Origin: Paragordius varius | Taxonomy: Eukaryota > Nematomorpha | Direction of reading: 5' to 3' | DNA length: 64,000 bases | Assembly (NCBI GenBank): GCA_964247055.1 | Contig: OZ176057.1 | Span: 4,340,001-4,404,000, forward strand | Part shown: positions 21,968 to 33,545 of the stretch, piece after piece | Layout: each line of letters begins with the position of its first letter | Numbering within the stretch: the stretch's first letter is position 1 | Translations under genes and position numbers: made by a program | The notes under the pieces: model-generated | What the model was told of the DNA's origin: nothing | The model's input: only the letters and a program-made list of their open reading frames with translations | Database searches by the model: none

Positions 21968-23790
21968 TGAATTAATGAAAGATTTTCCTTTTATCAAAAA
22001 AACGAAGAATGAATCATCTGTTAAATGTCTTATATGCGAGGGGAATTCACCCTAGCACCTAGCGGCAAGCATGATATTACAAAGCATATGGAAACACAGA
22101 AACATATAAAATGTATAGATATGGAGGCATCATTTTACAAAATAAGCGATTTATATCGAAAAACCGCTTTTGGATAGGAAGAAAAGAATTTGGCACTGGC
22201 TGAGGGCGTGTTATCTTTCACGCCGTTAATCACAATCATTCCTTTAGATCTATGGACTGTACCTCACAGGTTATTCGCACGTTATTCCATAAAAAATTCA
22301 CATGTGCTCGTACAAAGGCTGAAGCCATTGTGTGCAATGTCCTTTCGCCACATGCATTTTCTGAAATACAAAAAGATTTGCTGAAAATTAATTTCTTATC
22401 CCTAAATTATGCATCAAATCACCATGAAACAAAATTACTTTAATTAAGATATTTTGATTCAGAAACCGGAATAAAAATTAAAATTCTAGATTTAATTTAT
22501 CTACTCGGTGAAAATTCCGAAATAATATTTACTTCAATAATGCATATTCTAAAAAAATAATTTAAAAGACAAAATTATCGCATGTTGAGCTGACAACACG
22601 AACTTTCTTAGAAAAACAAGGAGGGGAACAAAAAATATTTTTCACAAATTAACAAAGAATCTTAATCAAAACATTATTGGCGTTGGGTGTGCACAACGCT
22701 ATTCAAACAGCTGCTGATTTGTTACCCCTAGATGTGGAAAATGTAGTTGTTAAAATATATTCCTATTTTTATATATACACGGTACGTGTTGAAACGCTTA
22801 AAGAATTCTGTGAAAATGCAAAAGTTCAATATCAAAAAATGCTTGGATATTAAACTCGTAGGTAAGCTTTTATGCCAGCTATCGAAAGAATTTTAAAAAT
22901 GTATGATCCTTTAAAATATTTTTTTATCACAGGACAAATGTCATACAACTTTAAAAAAATTTTTTGAAAGTGATTCTTCAAAAATATGGTTAGAATTCTT
23001 ACATAATCAAGGTTCTCTCTTTCAAAATGATATTAAATTAATAGAAGGTGACAAAATTTCGGCAATCGGAGTAGCCAATGAAGTTAGTAAACTAAAATTC
23101 CAATGTCAAGAACGGTTAAAAATGATTTTATACCATTAACCATCCGCAATATAATGATTTAGAAAAACAAGGCTTAATAATGGCCAAGATATCCTGTACC
23201 ATATAAAAATATTTTATACAAACTATAAAGATTATTTGGAGACTGGACATCGCAATTTAATGAAATTGATCATTTTCATTGGATAACATTAAAATCAGAT
23301 TTAATTGGTGCGATGTTTAAAAATCATTTGATTATATCTGCTCCCAAAAATTTTCAAAAAATAATCTTTCAGAAAATGATCTTTTTTCTGAAATATCATT
23401 AGTTTAAAGATATATTAATAATGAAAAACTTATGTGGACAAAAGAAAAATATACAGCAGAAAAGAAATGGTTGGAAATATTTTATCATTTTGAAGCCAAT
23501 ATTTCATACAATAATATTTTAAAAATTGTGGAATTCGCACTATCTTTACCTGGAACTAACGCTGCTACTGAGCGCGTTTTTTTCCACAGTAAATCAGGTG
23601 TCAGCATCGGAAAAATCAAATTTAAATGAAATCAAATTTAAATGTTGAAACTTTTAAGGCCAGTTTATCTGTCAAATAAATTTGACGAATTCTTGTGAAG
23701 ACTTCTACAAATTTATAATAAATGATGACAATCTGCTAAAACGCATTAACTCAAACAAAAAATATACCGAAGAATAAAATATTTTCTTTA
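21968..23790 (+). pseudogene. hAT transposase relic with BED-type zinc finger (copy a)
   Basis: A transposase normally cuts and pastes the element by binding its ends. Visible parts in order: a BED finger (CLICEG, then HMETQKH; about 22027-22105), an N-terminal segment in two frames (TSQVIRTLFHKKFTCARTK around 22255), the RNase H-fold region (HNAIQTAADLLPLDVENVV near 22695-22745), and the C-terminal dimerisation motif NAATERVFF (near 23558). Many stops and frameshifts interrupt it; no full frame remains. The family is hAT; the closest relative in the window is the copy at 37905-39675. Confidence 0.8.
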
Positions 23791-23846
23791 AAGTTTTTAT
23801 GTTACAAAATAAACAAAATTACTTAAAATATTGTATAAGTCTCATA

Positions 23847-24638
23847 ATTTGTCAAATTATATTTGAACACATAAAATTGCTTTTATTCAACATTTAAATT
23901 TGATTCCGTGTCCTTACTTAATTTACTGTGGAAAAACGCGTCCAATAGCAGTGGTTCAGGTAAAGATAATAATTCTACAATTAAAATATTATTGTATGGA
24001 ACATAATTTGTTTTAAAATGATTATTTTAACCATTTCTATCCTACGTATTTTTTTCTGTTGTCCATAATATAAGTTTTCCTTCAATATATTTATTTAATA
24101 ATGAGACTTCATAAAAAAGTGTCATTGTCCACCGTCTTGTCTTCCATATAATCGTTCCTGTTTGTATAAAACTATTTATAATTTGGCTATTCACTGAGCC
24201 TTGTTTTTCTGGATGCTTTATTGCGATTAGGTAATGGTATAAAATTATTTTCTAACTTTTTTGACTTGGAATTTCGACATTTGTCCTGTGATAAAAAATA
24301 GGATTCTAGTTGATCACATTTTTACAAATATTTCAATCGCTGGCAAAAGAGCTAACCACAGTTCTACAATATCCAAGCATTTTAACATCTATATTTTCCA
24401 CATCCAGGGGTAACAAATCAGTAGCTGTTAGAATAGCATTGTTTATCTGCCAATAAGGTTTTGATTAAGATTATTCGCTAAATTGTTAAAAATATTTTTT
24501 GTGCCGCTTCTTTTATCACCCAGCGCACTTTGTGATGATTTCGTCTTTATTATTTTTTTATTAAATATTACAATCACTTCACCCTTTGTTCGTGCACATG
24601 TAAATTTATTGAATAAGGTAGAAACAACCTGTAAGGTA
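23847..24638 (-). pseudogene. inverted partial copy of the same hAT transposase
   Basis: The plus strand here reads as the reverse complement of transposase sequence: landmarks are the ERVF region (ACGCGTCCAATAGCAGTGG, about 23937), the DLLPLDVEN region (CCACATCCAGGGGTAACAAA, about 24398) and the FNKFTCARTKGE region (about 24585-24620). It is internally deleted relative to the full length. The 130-codon minus-strand frame at 24443-24835 is part of this fragment. Facing the first copy, it makes a hairpin-forming arrangement. Confidence 0.75.
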
Positions 24639-24851
24639 AAAATTTTTTTATATTTATTATGTATTTGTGTTAAAAATAAATAAATATTACAATAAATTTT
24701 TTGTATAAAAATTTCTGGTTGTACCTCCCAATGATCCCCCCTTCTCAGCACGCTCTTTCCTTCAAAAAATCTGGTCACCTTAACTTTAATGAAATAAATT
24801 TTAAAACTATGATTATAGACGTAAAAAAAAGTCAAAATTTGTTGTCTAATG

Positions 24852-25578
24852 TTATATATATTATTATAGATCGTAATACATATATAAAAAAACTATTAAT
24901 TACCTATGAATGACGTCACAAATAGTAGGCCTATCATTGTATGATTCCCGGTATTTATTGAAAATTTTAGATAGGATCGAAATAGAATTCCTATATTATT
25001 GGTAAAGTTTACACTTTAATCTCAAATCATAAAAAATACACCATGCTACAAGATTATAGTTTCCAATTTTATTATTTTTACAGTAAAAATATACAATATA
25101 CGGCTAAACGTAAAAATTAAAAAACAAATTGTATTGATATGAAAACTTTTTCAAATGTCAAAAGGAATGTAATTAATTTACTACTTTATACATACGACCT
25201 GACTAAGGTGGTAAATATATGATTAATTCGACGTTTTGCTGTTTTTAATCTTATTTTTCATTAAAAATATATTTTATATTATTATAAATAATTAAATATA
25301 GCCTTAAAGATTTAAATTATAAAACAATTTTTAAAAATAGGTATCCTACGAATGCGCCATCACAAATGCATGAATAAATTATATTCAATATCCTTTTTAC
25401 TTTTTAACATTATTCTAAAGTAATAGGGATTTCGCTACTTATTAGTATAAAGCAAGAACTAATTACTTTTGCATTTTGTAATCGAATTAGTTTCGATCCC
25501 AATTATAATGGGTGTAACACAAATATAACATGTGGTACATCTTATATTTGGAAAAGTAAATTCGTAAGGTGGTCTTTC

Positions 25579-25580
<2 letters not shown>
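24852..25580. other. AT-rich spacer with weak repeat H
   Basis: No gene seen. The stretch around 25080-25120 (CAGTAAAAATATACAATATA, then CGGCTAAACGTAAAA) resembles repeat H at 6400 and 45690. Confidence 0.4.

Positions 25581-25581
<1 letters not shown>

Positions 25582-25610
<29 letters not shown>
25582..25610. repeat. (AT)n microsatellite
   Basis: AT run in which the C foldback element has inserted; a shorter AT run resumes on the other side (26868-26878). Confidence 0.9.
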
Positions 25611-26867
25611 CTGTGCGCAAAAAAGAGGATTATTTTGATTTAACGAAAAAGTTTTTTTTCATGAGATAGCTTATGACCAGCTTATTCATTTGCCGCAAAA
25701 ATTTTTATTTGATGACAACCTAGTTTTTGAGATATTGAGGGAAAATCGAAATCGGGCAAAAAGTGAAAATTAAGGATAACAAAATAATGATAAAATTTGA
25801 AATATTATGGTTTTTTATCATTTTAGGAGATATTTTCAATATATAAATAGCCTAAAATCATATAGTTTGGGTTTCTATAAAATTTCAGGTCAAAGGCGTT
25901 TTTCTTTTGTCACACTTAAAAGACAAAATAAATTTAATCAAACTATATTAAAATAAATTTTTTTAATTATTTACTACCTAAACTCACTATAAAAATCTTA
26001 ACATTCATATTATATTCAATAAAACAAATTTCTATATCAAAATAAAACCAAAAATATTGTTTTTTATTTTTGCTTTATTTTGTCATCTGGTTAATGAGTG
26101 TATAAAAAATTTATACTGTTTTATTTTGGATTCTCACATGTTTAGGAAATATTAAGAATATAATTTATGCAAAATAGGATTTAAAAGTAGTGGAATATCA
26201 ACCAAAAAAATCCTTACAATTTCCTCTAACAAGTCTGTTTTATGATAAATTAATATTTGTATTGGGATTTGTAAAATTTGGTTGATATTCCACTAATTTT
26301 CGATCATATTGTGCATAAATTATATACTTAATAATTCCTAATCATGTGAGAATCCAAAATAAAACTGTATAAATTTTTTATACACTCATAAACCAGATGA
26401 CAAAAAAAAAGCAAAAATAAAAAACAATATTTTTGGTTTTATTTTGATATAGAAGTTTATTTTACTGAATAAAATATGAATGTTAAGGTTTTAATAGTGA
26501 GTTTAGTTAGTAAATAATTAAAAAAATTTTTATAATATAGTTTCATTAAATATATTTTGTCTTTTAAGTGTGATAATAGAAAAACGCCATCTTTTGACCT
26601 GAAATTTTATAGAAACCCAAATTATATGATTTTAGGCTATTTATATATTGAAAATATCTCCTAAAATGATAATAAACCATAATATTTCATTATCATTATT
26701 TTTTGAATTATCCTTAATTTTCACTTTTTGCCCGATTTCGATTTTCTCTCAATATCTCAAAAACTAGGTTGTCATCAAATAAAAATTTTGCGGCAAATGA
26801 ATACGCTGGTCATAACTTATTTCATGAAAAAAAAATTTTTTCGTCAAAAATTATTTTGCTTACAGTG
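25610..26867. mobile_element. foldback element C, copy 2 (both ends present)
   Basis: A ~1.26 kb inverted repeat with arms of roughly 600 bp. The left end ACTGTGCGCAAAAAAG and right end TTTTGCTTACAGTGT are imperfect inverted repeats bordered by TA. Landmarks on both arms: TCATTTGCCGCAAAA, AAAATCGAAATCGGGC, GATATTTTCAATATATAAAT. The unpaired centre is short (near 26220-26290). It is non-coding and inserted in a (TA)n tract. The TA target and CACTGT-type ends point to a Tc1/mariner-derived foldback (inference). Confidence 0.85.
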
Positions 26868-26886
26868 TATATATATATAATCTATA

Positions 26887-27196
26887 TATACCATTTACAA
26901 TTCAATTTCACTCTTAAACAATTCATATTCGCCCTTGAACAATTTAACAATTTAAATTCACCCTTAAACAATTCAATATTATAAAATTTTAAGATTAAAA
27001 ATTATTAATATTTATTTATTTTGTACTGAAAAATAATAAACTATGCCATAAAGATATATTTCATATAAATAATGAATTATATTAGTTCGAAAACACATAA
27101 TATTTTTTTAGGGTGAATTTGAATTGTTCGAGGGTGAATTTGAATTCGAGGGTGAATTTGAATTGTTTAAGGGTGAATTTCCCTGTAAATGGTATA
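26887..27196. mobile_element. family B inverted-repeat element, best-kept copy (310 bp)
   Basis: Termini TATACCATTTACA and TGTAAATGGTATA. The left arm has units such as TTCACCCTTAAACAATTC; the right arm has three units GGGTGAATTTGAATTG. The AT-rich middle includes TTAGTTCGAAAACACATAA, also seen in other B copies. No coding capacity. Confidence 0.85.
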
Positions 27197-28795
27197 TTAG
27201 TATACGCATTCGCACCTAAAATTTATCTTACATTAAAACAATATAAACAGGGAACTGCTGAAAAATCCTTAGTTTCTATGCAATGTCACGCCCACAAATA
27301 TTTTTGGGTGCTTAAAGTTGAGTTTTTTAACCAAAATAAGCATTATATGAACAATACACATAAAAAATATATTTTGGCGAAATAAATATTTTCTGATAGA
27401 AAATGCATCGGGATCTTATTGTGCTTTCAGTTTACAACCTTACGAGGCATTTAAATATGATATTTCATCTGTTGATATTGATCTAAAACGAAAAATCGGT
27501 AAATTATGTGGAATATGCTAAATAAACTTTGGTAGTAACCAACTGTTTCATTCAAAAAAAATAAAAGATATGATATGACAATTAATTTAAACAAAATTAA
27601 TTTTTTTGAGATTGATTTTTGCCGCCCTCTAATATGGGCTAATTTATAAAAAAACAGCAAAATTATGCGCTAAAATTATATATTATACTTTATGGAATCA
27701 AAAAAATATTGTTAAATAGTGCATATTTTGTTAAAGTATTCTTAGAAATTTTGATTAACCGAATGGTATTATGATGGTCAAAAAGTTGACCTATTAAAAA
27801 CACTTTACACTATTTGTTCCAGTTAACTTTGCCTTTACTAGTATGTTAATTTAATAAATAATGGATATGCCATATCCCGGCCCTTTGGGATTTTTTTAGT
27901 TAAAAAAGTGTTTCCCTTTAACGTTTGTTAATTAATTTATTGATTATTTTTAAGACTTTAATATTTATTAAAAACAAAAAATCGCTATCTTTTGAATTTA
28001 TATTTGAACATAATAAATTATTGATTCAATTATTTAAAAAACAATTAAGAGACAATTTTATCAGAGCAGAAATTAAACTTTATAATTATTTCGCCAAATA
28101 TTGTCATTTATAATTTATGGTTAAATATTTACATAAATTAAGTTTATTTGGAATTGTTAAACTAAAAATTTTTATCCAAATATATATATTTAAATCATTA
28201 TCCAAAGGGAAATATTTTTTCATCCAGACGAAAAATTTTTAAGCATTTTGTTTCAAGCATATAATGCTTTTACTTCCACCAACAAAGACTTGTTATTAAG
28301 ATTCTATAAATTGTTGAATCTATTGGCTTTTATTTAATACCTAAATAATATAAAACATCCTACATTCCATACGAAATAAATTATATCGAAATCCCCCATA
28401 ATCGATAATAATTTAAGAATATAAACACCTTATTTCATCCCATATTTACAAGACTATAATCAATCATTAATTACAAAAATCATCATTAACATAGTATTTA
28501 TCAAATCTTATACAAAAAATTATATCATTTAAATCTTTTTTAAATATCCCAATTTTCCAGTATACTGCATTAACATTCATATTTAACATTACACCTGCTT
28601 TAACATTTCAAAAATTTACTACAGCTGTGTACCTAAAAATAATTTTGTTTGCCAACATTTTAGCATCGAGAAATTGATTATGCTATCTGGCAATATTAAG
28701 TTGGCAATCTTTTTTACTCATTCTGCAATTGAAATATACATTTTACTGTCCGCACTAGAATTATAATGATTTTATGCTAGCCCGGTTAATAACAT
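27197..28795. other. AT-rich region without a recognised gene
   Basis: Frames at 27113-27385 (partly inside family B), 27451-27660 (minus) and 27925-28113 were read; none shows a domain or motif I recognise. The 62-codon frame at 27925 has plausible composition but is too short and AT-driven to call. Confidence 0.45.
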
Positions 28796-28799
28796 ACAT

Positions 28800-29390
28800 T
28801 GTGTCTTTATCTGAACAAGAAGAAATAGAATTTAATAAACAGCTTCAAGACTTAATCTAAAAGGATATATTATAAGGTGGTGATTAGTAAGGTTGGAAAT
28901 CAAGAGTACGACTACATGATGGAAAAACACGGATTAGGCAAAAAAAGGGTGGTGTTGATAGAATTTCGTATCAAATGTTTGTTGTGAATATATAGTATAA
29001 GCAAAAACGGCTATACACGTGACCAAATAGATCATTTTGTAGAACAACAAGCATGGAAAGCAATAGACCTTGTGTGCCTGCAGTCTGGAATTTATTTTAA
29101 CCATATTTCTCCTTTTCTGGTAGCTACTGCTACAGAAAAAGGATTGCAGCTTTTGAAATGAGTTTGGAGTAGAATGTTTAATGTGAGACAAGGTTAAGAA
29201 TGAAACAATAAGATAATTAATGCGAGTCACTTAATGAGAGCTATTTAAAAAAAGTTTAAGTATTTGGGCATATTATAAGTACGCCTTTGAGAAGGATTTC
29301 ATTTTTGGTTGAAGGGAAAATGAAAAAAGGATGACCGATGTTAAGATGGCCTACATTGTAAAAGGAAAACTATAACATGTCCTAGTAAGA
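28800..29390 (+). pseudogene. LINE (non-LTR retrotransposon) relic, endonuclease and tail fragments
   Basis: FNKQLQDLI (about 28830) and, from about 28888, KVGNQEYDYMMEKHGLGKKR match the endonuclease segment usually written GDFNAKVG...GKHGLG. A tail fragment near 29255-29350 (KKFKYLGI, then RAFEKDF and PMLRWPTL in shifted frames) corresponds to the YLG/FGHV...GRP.LRW end of ORF2. The reverse transcriptase core is missing and frames are broken. It is similar in kind to the relic at 9990 but covers a different endonuclease segment. Confidence 0.6.
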
Positions 29391-30259
29391 AAGAACATAG
29401 TATGGGAAAGCGGACAAGTCGAAAGAACTGGTCAATTTAATTCCCAGGGGTTGAATTTAACCTATGGAATTACCTATCTACAGCCTAAATTGAGATTTAC
29501 AGACGATATGTAAAAAGATAATTAAGATGTCATTACTTTTTACTTATTTTTTGTTCTAATAGTTATTTTAAAACATATACACATACTTTACAATAAAAGT
29601 TAAAAATTATATTTAAAAAGGTTAGAGCGTTTTGGAAAAAATATATAATCTTATGTCCGGATAATTTCTATTTCGAGTGAAAATTAAAGTAAGACATTTC
29701 GGAACAGTAGATATAATGCAATTAAAACGTAAAAAAGTTAAAAACATTTAAAACGATTTAGCTTAAATCAATAATAATTTAAATCATTAGGATTACTAAC
29801 CCTAGCTTTACGATATATGACAATGAGTCACGAATCAAGGTATGAAAAGGCTGTAAAAAGGATTTTTTTTTCCGAAGTTTTATTTTTTGGATATTAACTA
29901 AAATTTAAACAAGCCATTAAAACATTATCTCTCTAAATAATCAAACCACGATTTTAAGAGTAATGTTTTATATTTATCATGGAAGTGATAACCTATATAA
30001 TATATTCCACGAATAAAATACAATTAATTAATTATATTTAAAGAAAAAATCAACCATATCCCATATTTTTATAACATTTCGGTTGTTAATAAGTTTGAAT
30101 GTCAATATGCTTGTTAGGTGGAAGTAATTTGGTCTATAATCTGCATATAATGTGTTGCTTTTAACAAACACTTTCATGTCTAGTTTTTTGCAGTAGAAAA
30201 AAAAGTTAATAATTGCTAATTTCTTGTAAAAAGTATATGTAAACATGCAACATAATTAT
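29391..30259. other. AT-rich spacer
   Basis: No gene recognised. The minus-strand 72-codon frame at 30028-30246 has no motif. Confidence 0.5.
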
Positions 30260-30506
30260 TAGGCGGTGCCCAACACAAATGGCTTCGCGGGCCACATTTT
30301 GTAAAATATATGGGCATCAACAAATAATTTATAAGATATATCGTATCTTCTTATTTACAAAATTTCAATAGTTTATTTCCAAAAGCAGAAAGATTTATTC
30401 AATATTTGTCTAGGAAAATTTAATTTACTAGGATTGTAAAATTTTGTATTTAAATTTCTTAAGTGCCGCTCAAATATTTTGACTGGCCGCGTGGAAACCA
30501 CCCCTA
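30260..30506. mobile_element. hAT MITE
   Basis: The left end AGGCGGTGCCCAACAC followed by GCGGGCCAC and the right end TGGCCGCGTGGAAACCACCC read outward as the same hAT-type terminus (AGGGGTG...GCGGCCA). About 247 bp, non-coding. The target duplication is not clear. Confidence 0.6.
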
Positions 30507-30795
30507 TTCTTTAACTCGATTTAAAATTTAGCCCATACTGAATTTATTATTTTGTGATGTTTATGATTTTAAAATGTGAATATACCTTTAATTTGCAAAA
30601 TAAATAGGTTTGATAGTTTAAATTTTTTAAAAAAAAATAGTATTTTATTTTTGGCTTTGGAACTAAAACTAGAGTTTTTTTTTGATTACCAATATTAGTA
30701 ATATTGATTATGTAATTAAACACGTTATATTTTTAAAACATTTAATCACAATTACTACTAATTTATAACAAGAATTTCGGAAATTAAAAAGTATT

Positions 30796-30843
<48 letters not shown>

Positions 30844-31303
30844 ATCTGTTAGTTTTATGTTTCTTGCTGGCCTGTTGGTTATACAATAGCGTATGATATA
30901 AAAAATTTGGTTAATAAATAGATATACATATCTAATCTATATAGGAAAAAAATGTTTAATTTTAAATTGTTTGTTGCTTTTACCCATCCGTTACTGTATT
31001 CCCAATAGGCTCATAATGTAAATTGACCAACAATATGGATACAGTAAATAAATTAAATGAATGAAAAATAAAAAAAATTTAATAGTAAATATTTACCTGT
31101 TTTTATGATCGGGGCTATGAAAATAAAATATAATATATATAATGAAAATCGCTTATGTAAAAACATATATAAATCGGAGATAAATAATAGATAATTTACG
31201 TAAATTATAATTTTTTAAACTGGTTTACTTTGAATATATATTTATTACTTCAGTTTAGATAAACTATGTTAAATATATATATGCCAAATTCTTTATTTAC
31301 ATA
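30507..31303. other. AT-rich spacer with a long (TA)n tract
   Basis: (TA)n at about 30798-30840. No gene recognised. Confidence 0.6.
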
Positions 31304-32177
31304 CTAGCGTGATCTAGGGGGAGGTGCAATTTTTGCCCATATACCCGATCTACAATCCTATTCAATTTATTATGATCTCATAATATTAGCTAGCCTCAAA
31401 AAATATTATTGAGCGAGAATAGTTTAAAGGCACCAAGCACACCAATTTTAACAATTTTAACAAAATTATTTATTCACCAATGATCTTAGTAAAAACCATA
31501 AGCAATTATTGAGAGAAACGTGCAGAAAAAGCTTTATTTTTGACATCGGGTATGGTTCTCTAAGTTTTTGTAAAATTAGGTCCAAAACCAGGCCATTATT
31601 GTATGGTGTCTCAGTTTTAAACCGGGAGACCCCTACACATAGACCTATATGGAAGCGCTGAGTAAAATTCTTTGCCTTTATAGGCAAATTTGGAATTATC
31701 TATGATAGTGTCATGGGTTAATCGAAAAAATACTTCAACACTAAGTAATCGTTAATGATGGCCTATTTTTAAGGCTAAAGCCCCAAATTAATGGATAATA
31801 AAATCCTGACCTTCTTTGCCTAAATACGGGTAATATTTCAAGCTTTTGATGAGCTTATATCACTTTATAAAATTATTTTAAATTTGCTCCAAAACAACGC
31901 AATTGCTATATAGTGCGCAGTTTTTGGTGAGTAGCGGGTTACTCAGGGACAGATATAAAAAAGTGTTGGGCAAAATTTTTGCCTTTATATGGGAATTGGA
32001 ATTATCATGGATTTCTAATCAAAGGTTTTCTGTAATTTAGCTCCAAAGGCATGCTGCATTGGTATGGTGACGCAGTTGTTGGCGGGTAGCCCCCGAGGCC
32101 AATAAAAAAACGTTCGATAAAATTTTTTGGCTTTATACGGAATACCTAGGACCATCATTCATTCCATATGTTCTTAA
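31304..32177 (-). mobile_element. Helitron relic with preserved 3' terminus
   Basis: The left border reads A then CTAGCGTGA, the reverse complement of the 3' terminus TCACGCTAG of the bordered Helitron at 53887-55558, with the expected base beyond it. The interior repeats the ~300-bp module also present at 15.8-17.1 kb (landmarks GGCGGGTAGC, TTTGCCTTTATATGGGAAT, CTCCAAAGGCATGCT). The terminal hairpin is worn. It is cut at the right by family A copy 3. The minus-strand 73-codon frame at 31466 belongs to this repeat and is not a gene. Confidence 0.65.
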
Positions 32178-32535
32178 TATACCATTTGCACTTCAAAAGT
32201 GTCTTTAAACGCTTCAAGTTGGTCCTTGATCATTTCAAATTGGTCCTTGAACACTTCAAATTGGTTCTTTGACTCTTTTGTTTTGTTTTTAACTTTTATC
32301 AATCAAAGCGTATATCATTCGATTTTATTATTTTTAACCTATTTTCTGTTATTTATCATTAATTTTAAATCAATATCAACTTTTAATGATTCAGAAAACG
32401 TATATTATTAATTTCCTAAAATTATCGGATATTTATAAGATTTTAACACGAGATAAAATATATAAGTCTGGGTTATTAAATACAATTTTCCATTAAAAAC
32501 ATGTTTTTTCTTAAAAGTTAATATTATTTTTTTAT
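32178..32535 (+). mobile_element. family A element, copy 3 (left half only)
   Basis: Left terminus TATACCATTTGCACTTCAA, then about four degraded 21-bp units (TTGGTCCTTGATCATTTCAAA and similar) and the A-type middle (TTTTAACTTTTATCAATC, TATAAGATTTTAACACGAGA). No right arm was found. Confidence 0.75.
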
Positions 32536-32865
32536 ATTAAACATTTAGAAATATTTGCAATCAAATTTAATCAAGAATTTTTTCAAATGAATTTTGCCAC
32601 ATGTTTATGAACTTCTTAATTTTTAAATTAGCTTTTTACTGGTTATTCCAAATAAAATTTTACCTAGTTTGTTTTTGGATTTCCTTTATCATTGTATAAT
32701 ATTCAAGTATAAAATGTTTTTTTACTGGTTTACATATATTGAATAATTGCATATTTTGCAAAATGCTTGATTGTTTTTTTTGAAATAACTGAATATGCTT
32801 AAATGCTAATGTTATAACGATGCATGCAGAAAACCATTGGACACCATTTTTCAGTTAAAGGCAAC

Positions 32866-33545
32866 AATCTCCACATGCAACATATTTATTTAAGCAAACC
32901 CGTCGAAAGCATATTTTTATCCAAACACAACATTTTTTCAGTTGTCTCTGCTTAAAAGTTGTGTTTATTTGAATAATGTTGCTTTCGCTTGAAAATGTTG
33001 TTGCGTTTTCAAGTTGCTTTATCAATTAATTTTTAGCCTTAGTTTTGTCCATAAACTAATTTATTTTATATAGGCACAAAGGGTGTTATTTGATTATTTT
33101 AAGTGGAAACCAGAAAAAATTTAAATGAATAAATAACGATGTGTTTTTGTAATATTTGAAATATATTATAGATGAAAATAAAGTTGATAAAATTATATCT
33201 TTATATATATATATATATATATTTAATATATTTGAATACAGAATTAAGTTTTGGACAAAATTAAAATGTTTGAAACATATATTATTTAATATTTGAAAAC
33301 GCTAAAAATTTAATTAATTATTAACTTTATATTAAATAAATATTTATAAAAAAAAATTATGAATTGATTGTTGAGTTTAAAGATTATGAAATAATGTTAT
33401 TTATTGCTTCGAAAGTTGCGTTGCTAAAAAATGTAGCGTTAATTTCGTTTGATTGATGAAAAGTTGTTTTTGCTTAAAAAATGTTGCTTTTGATTAAAAA
33501 TGTTGCATTTTTAGGAATAATTTTGTCTTTGATTAAAAAAGTTTT
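32866..33545. mobile_element. possible foldback element I with GCAACATTTTT-type arms
   Basis: The left side holds GCAACA-containing repeats (32866-32930, e.g. GCAACATATTTATTTAAGCA). The right side holds their reverse complements (33455-33520, e.g. TGCTTAAAAAATGTTGC and TGATTAAAAATGTTGCAT). Further GTTGC motifs lie at 32978-33020. A (TA)n tract interrupts the middle (33202-33222). The element ends are not defined. Confidence 0.4.

Larger units (their letters stand above)
21468..24782 (+). mobile_element. hAT element (GGTGACCA family), copy a, with inverted internal duplication
   Basis: Termini are TAAGGTGACCAAAC and ATCTGGTCACCTTA. A target duplication ACTTTAAA/ACTTTAAT (7 of 8) lies at 21459-21466 and 24783-24790, inside family G. 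Two diverged copies of a ~100-bp subterminal block (CACGTTTATTCCAGAAA...AAGGTAA) lie at about 21714-21793 and 21865-21930. The transposase relic runs from about 21968 to 23790, followed by an inverted partial second copy (23847-24638) before the normal 3' end. The extra copy explains why this element is 0.9 kb longer than its relative at 37385. Confidence 0.85.
20541..24851 (-). mobile_element. family G element, copy 2, split by a hAT
   Basis: Left terminus CACTGGGTTTG (worn) and right terminus TTTGTTGTCTAATG are flanked by TTAT on both sides. The left piece (20541-21467) is the reverse complement of most of copy 1, and the right piece (24783-24851) supplies its first ~70 bp. The two pieces total about 1.0 kb, as expected. 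The hAT insertion therefore came later. Confidence 0.75.

Noticed and set aside
28934-29230. 98-codon minus-strand frame
   Set aside because: It is the antisense of the LINE endonuclease relic read on the plus strand.
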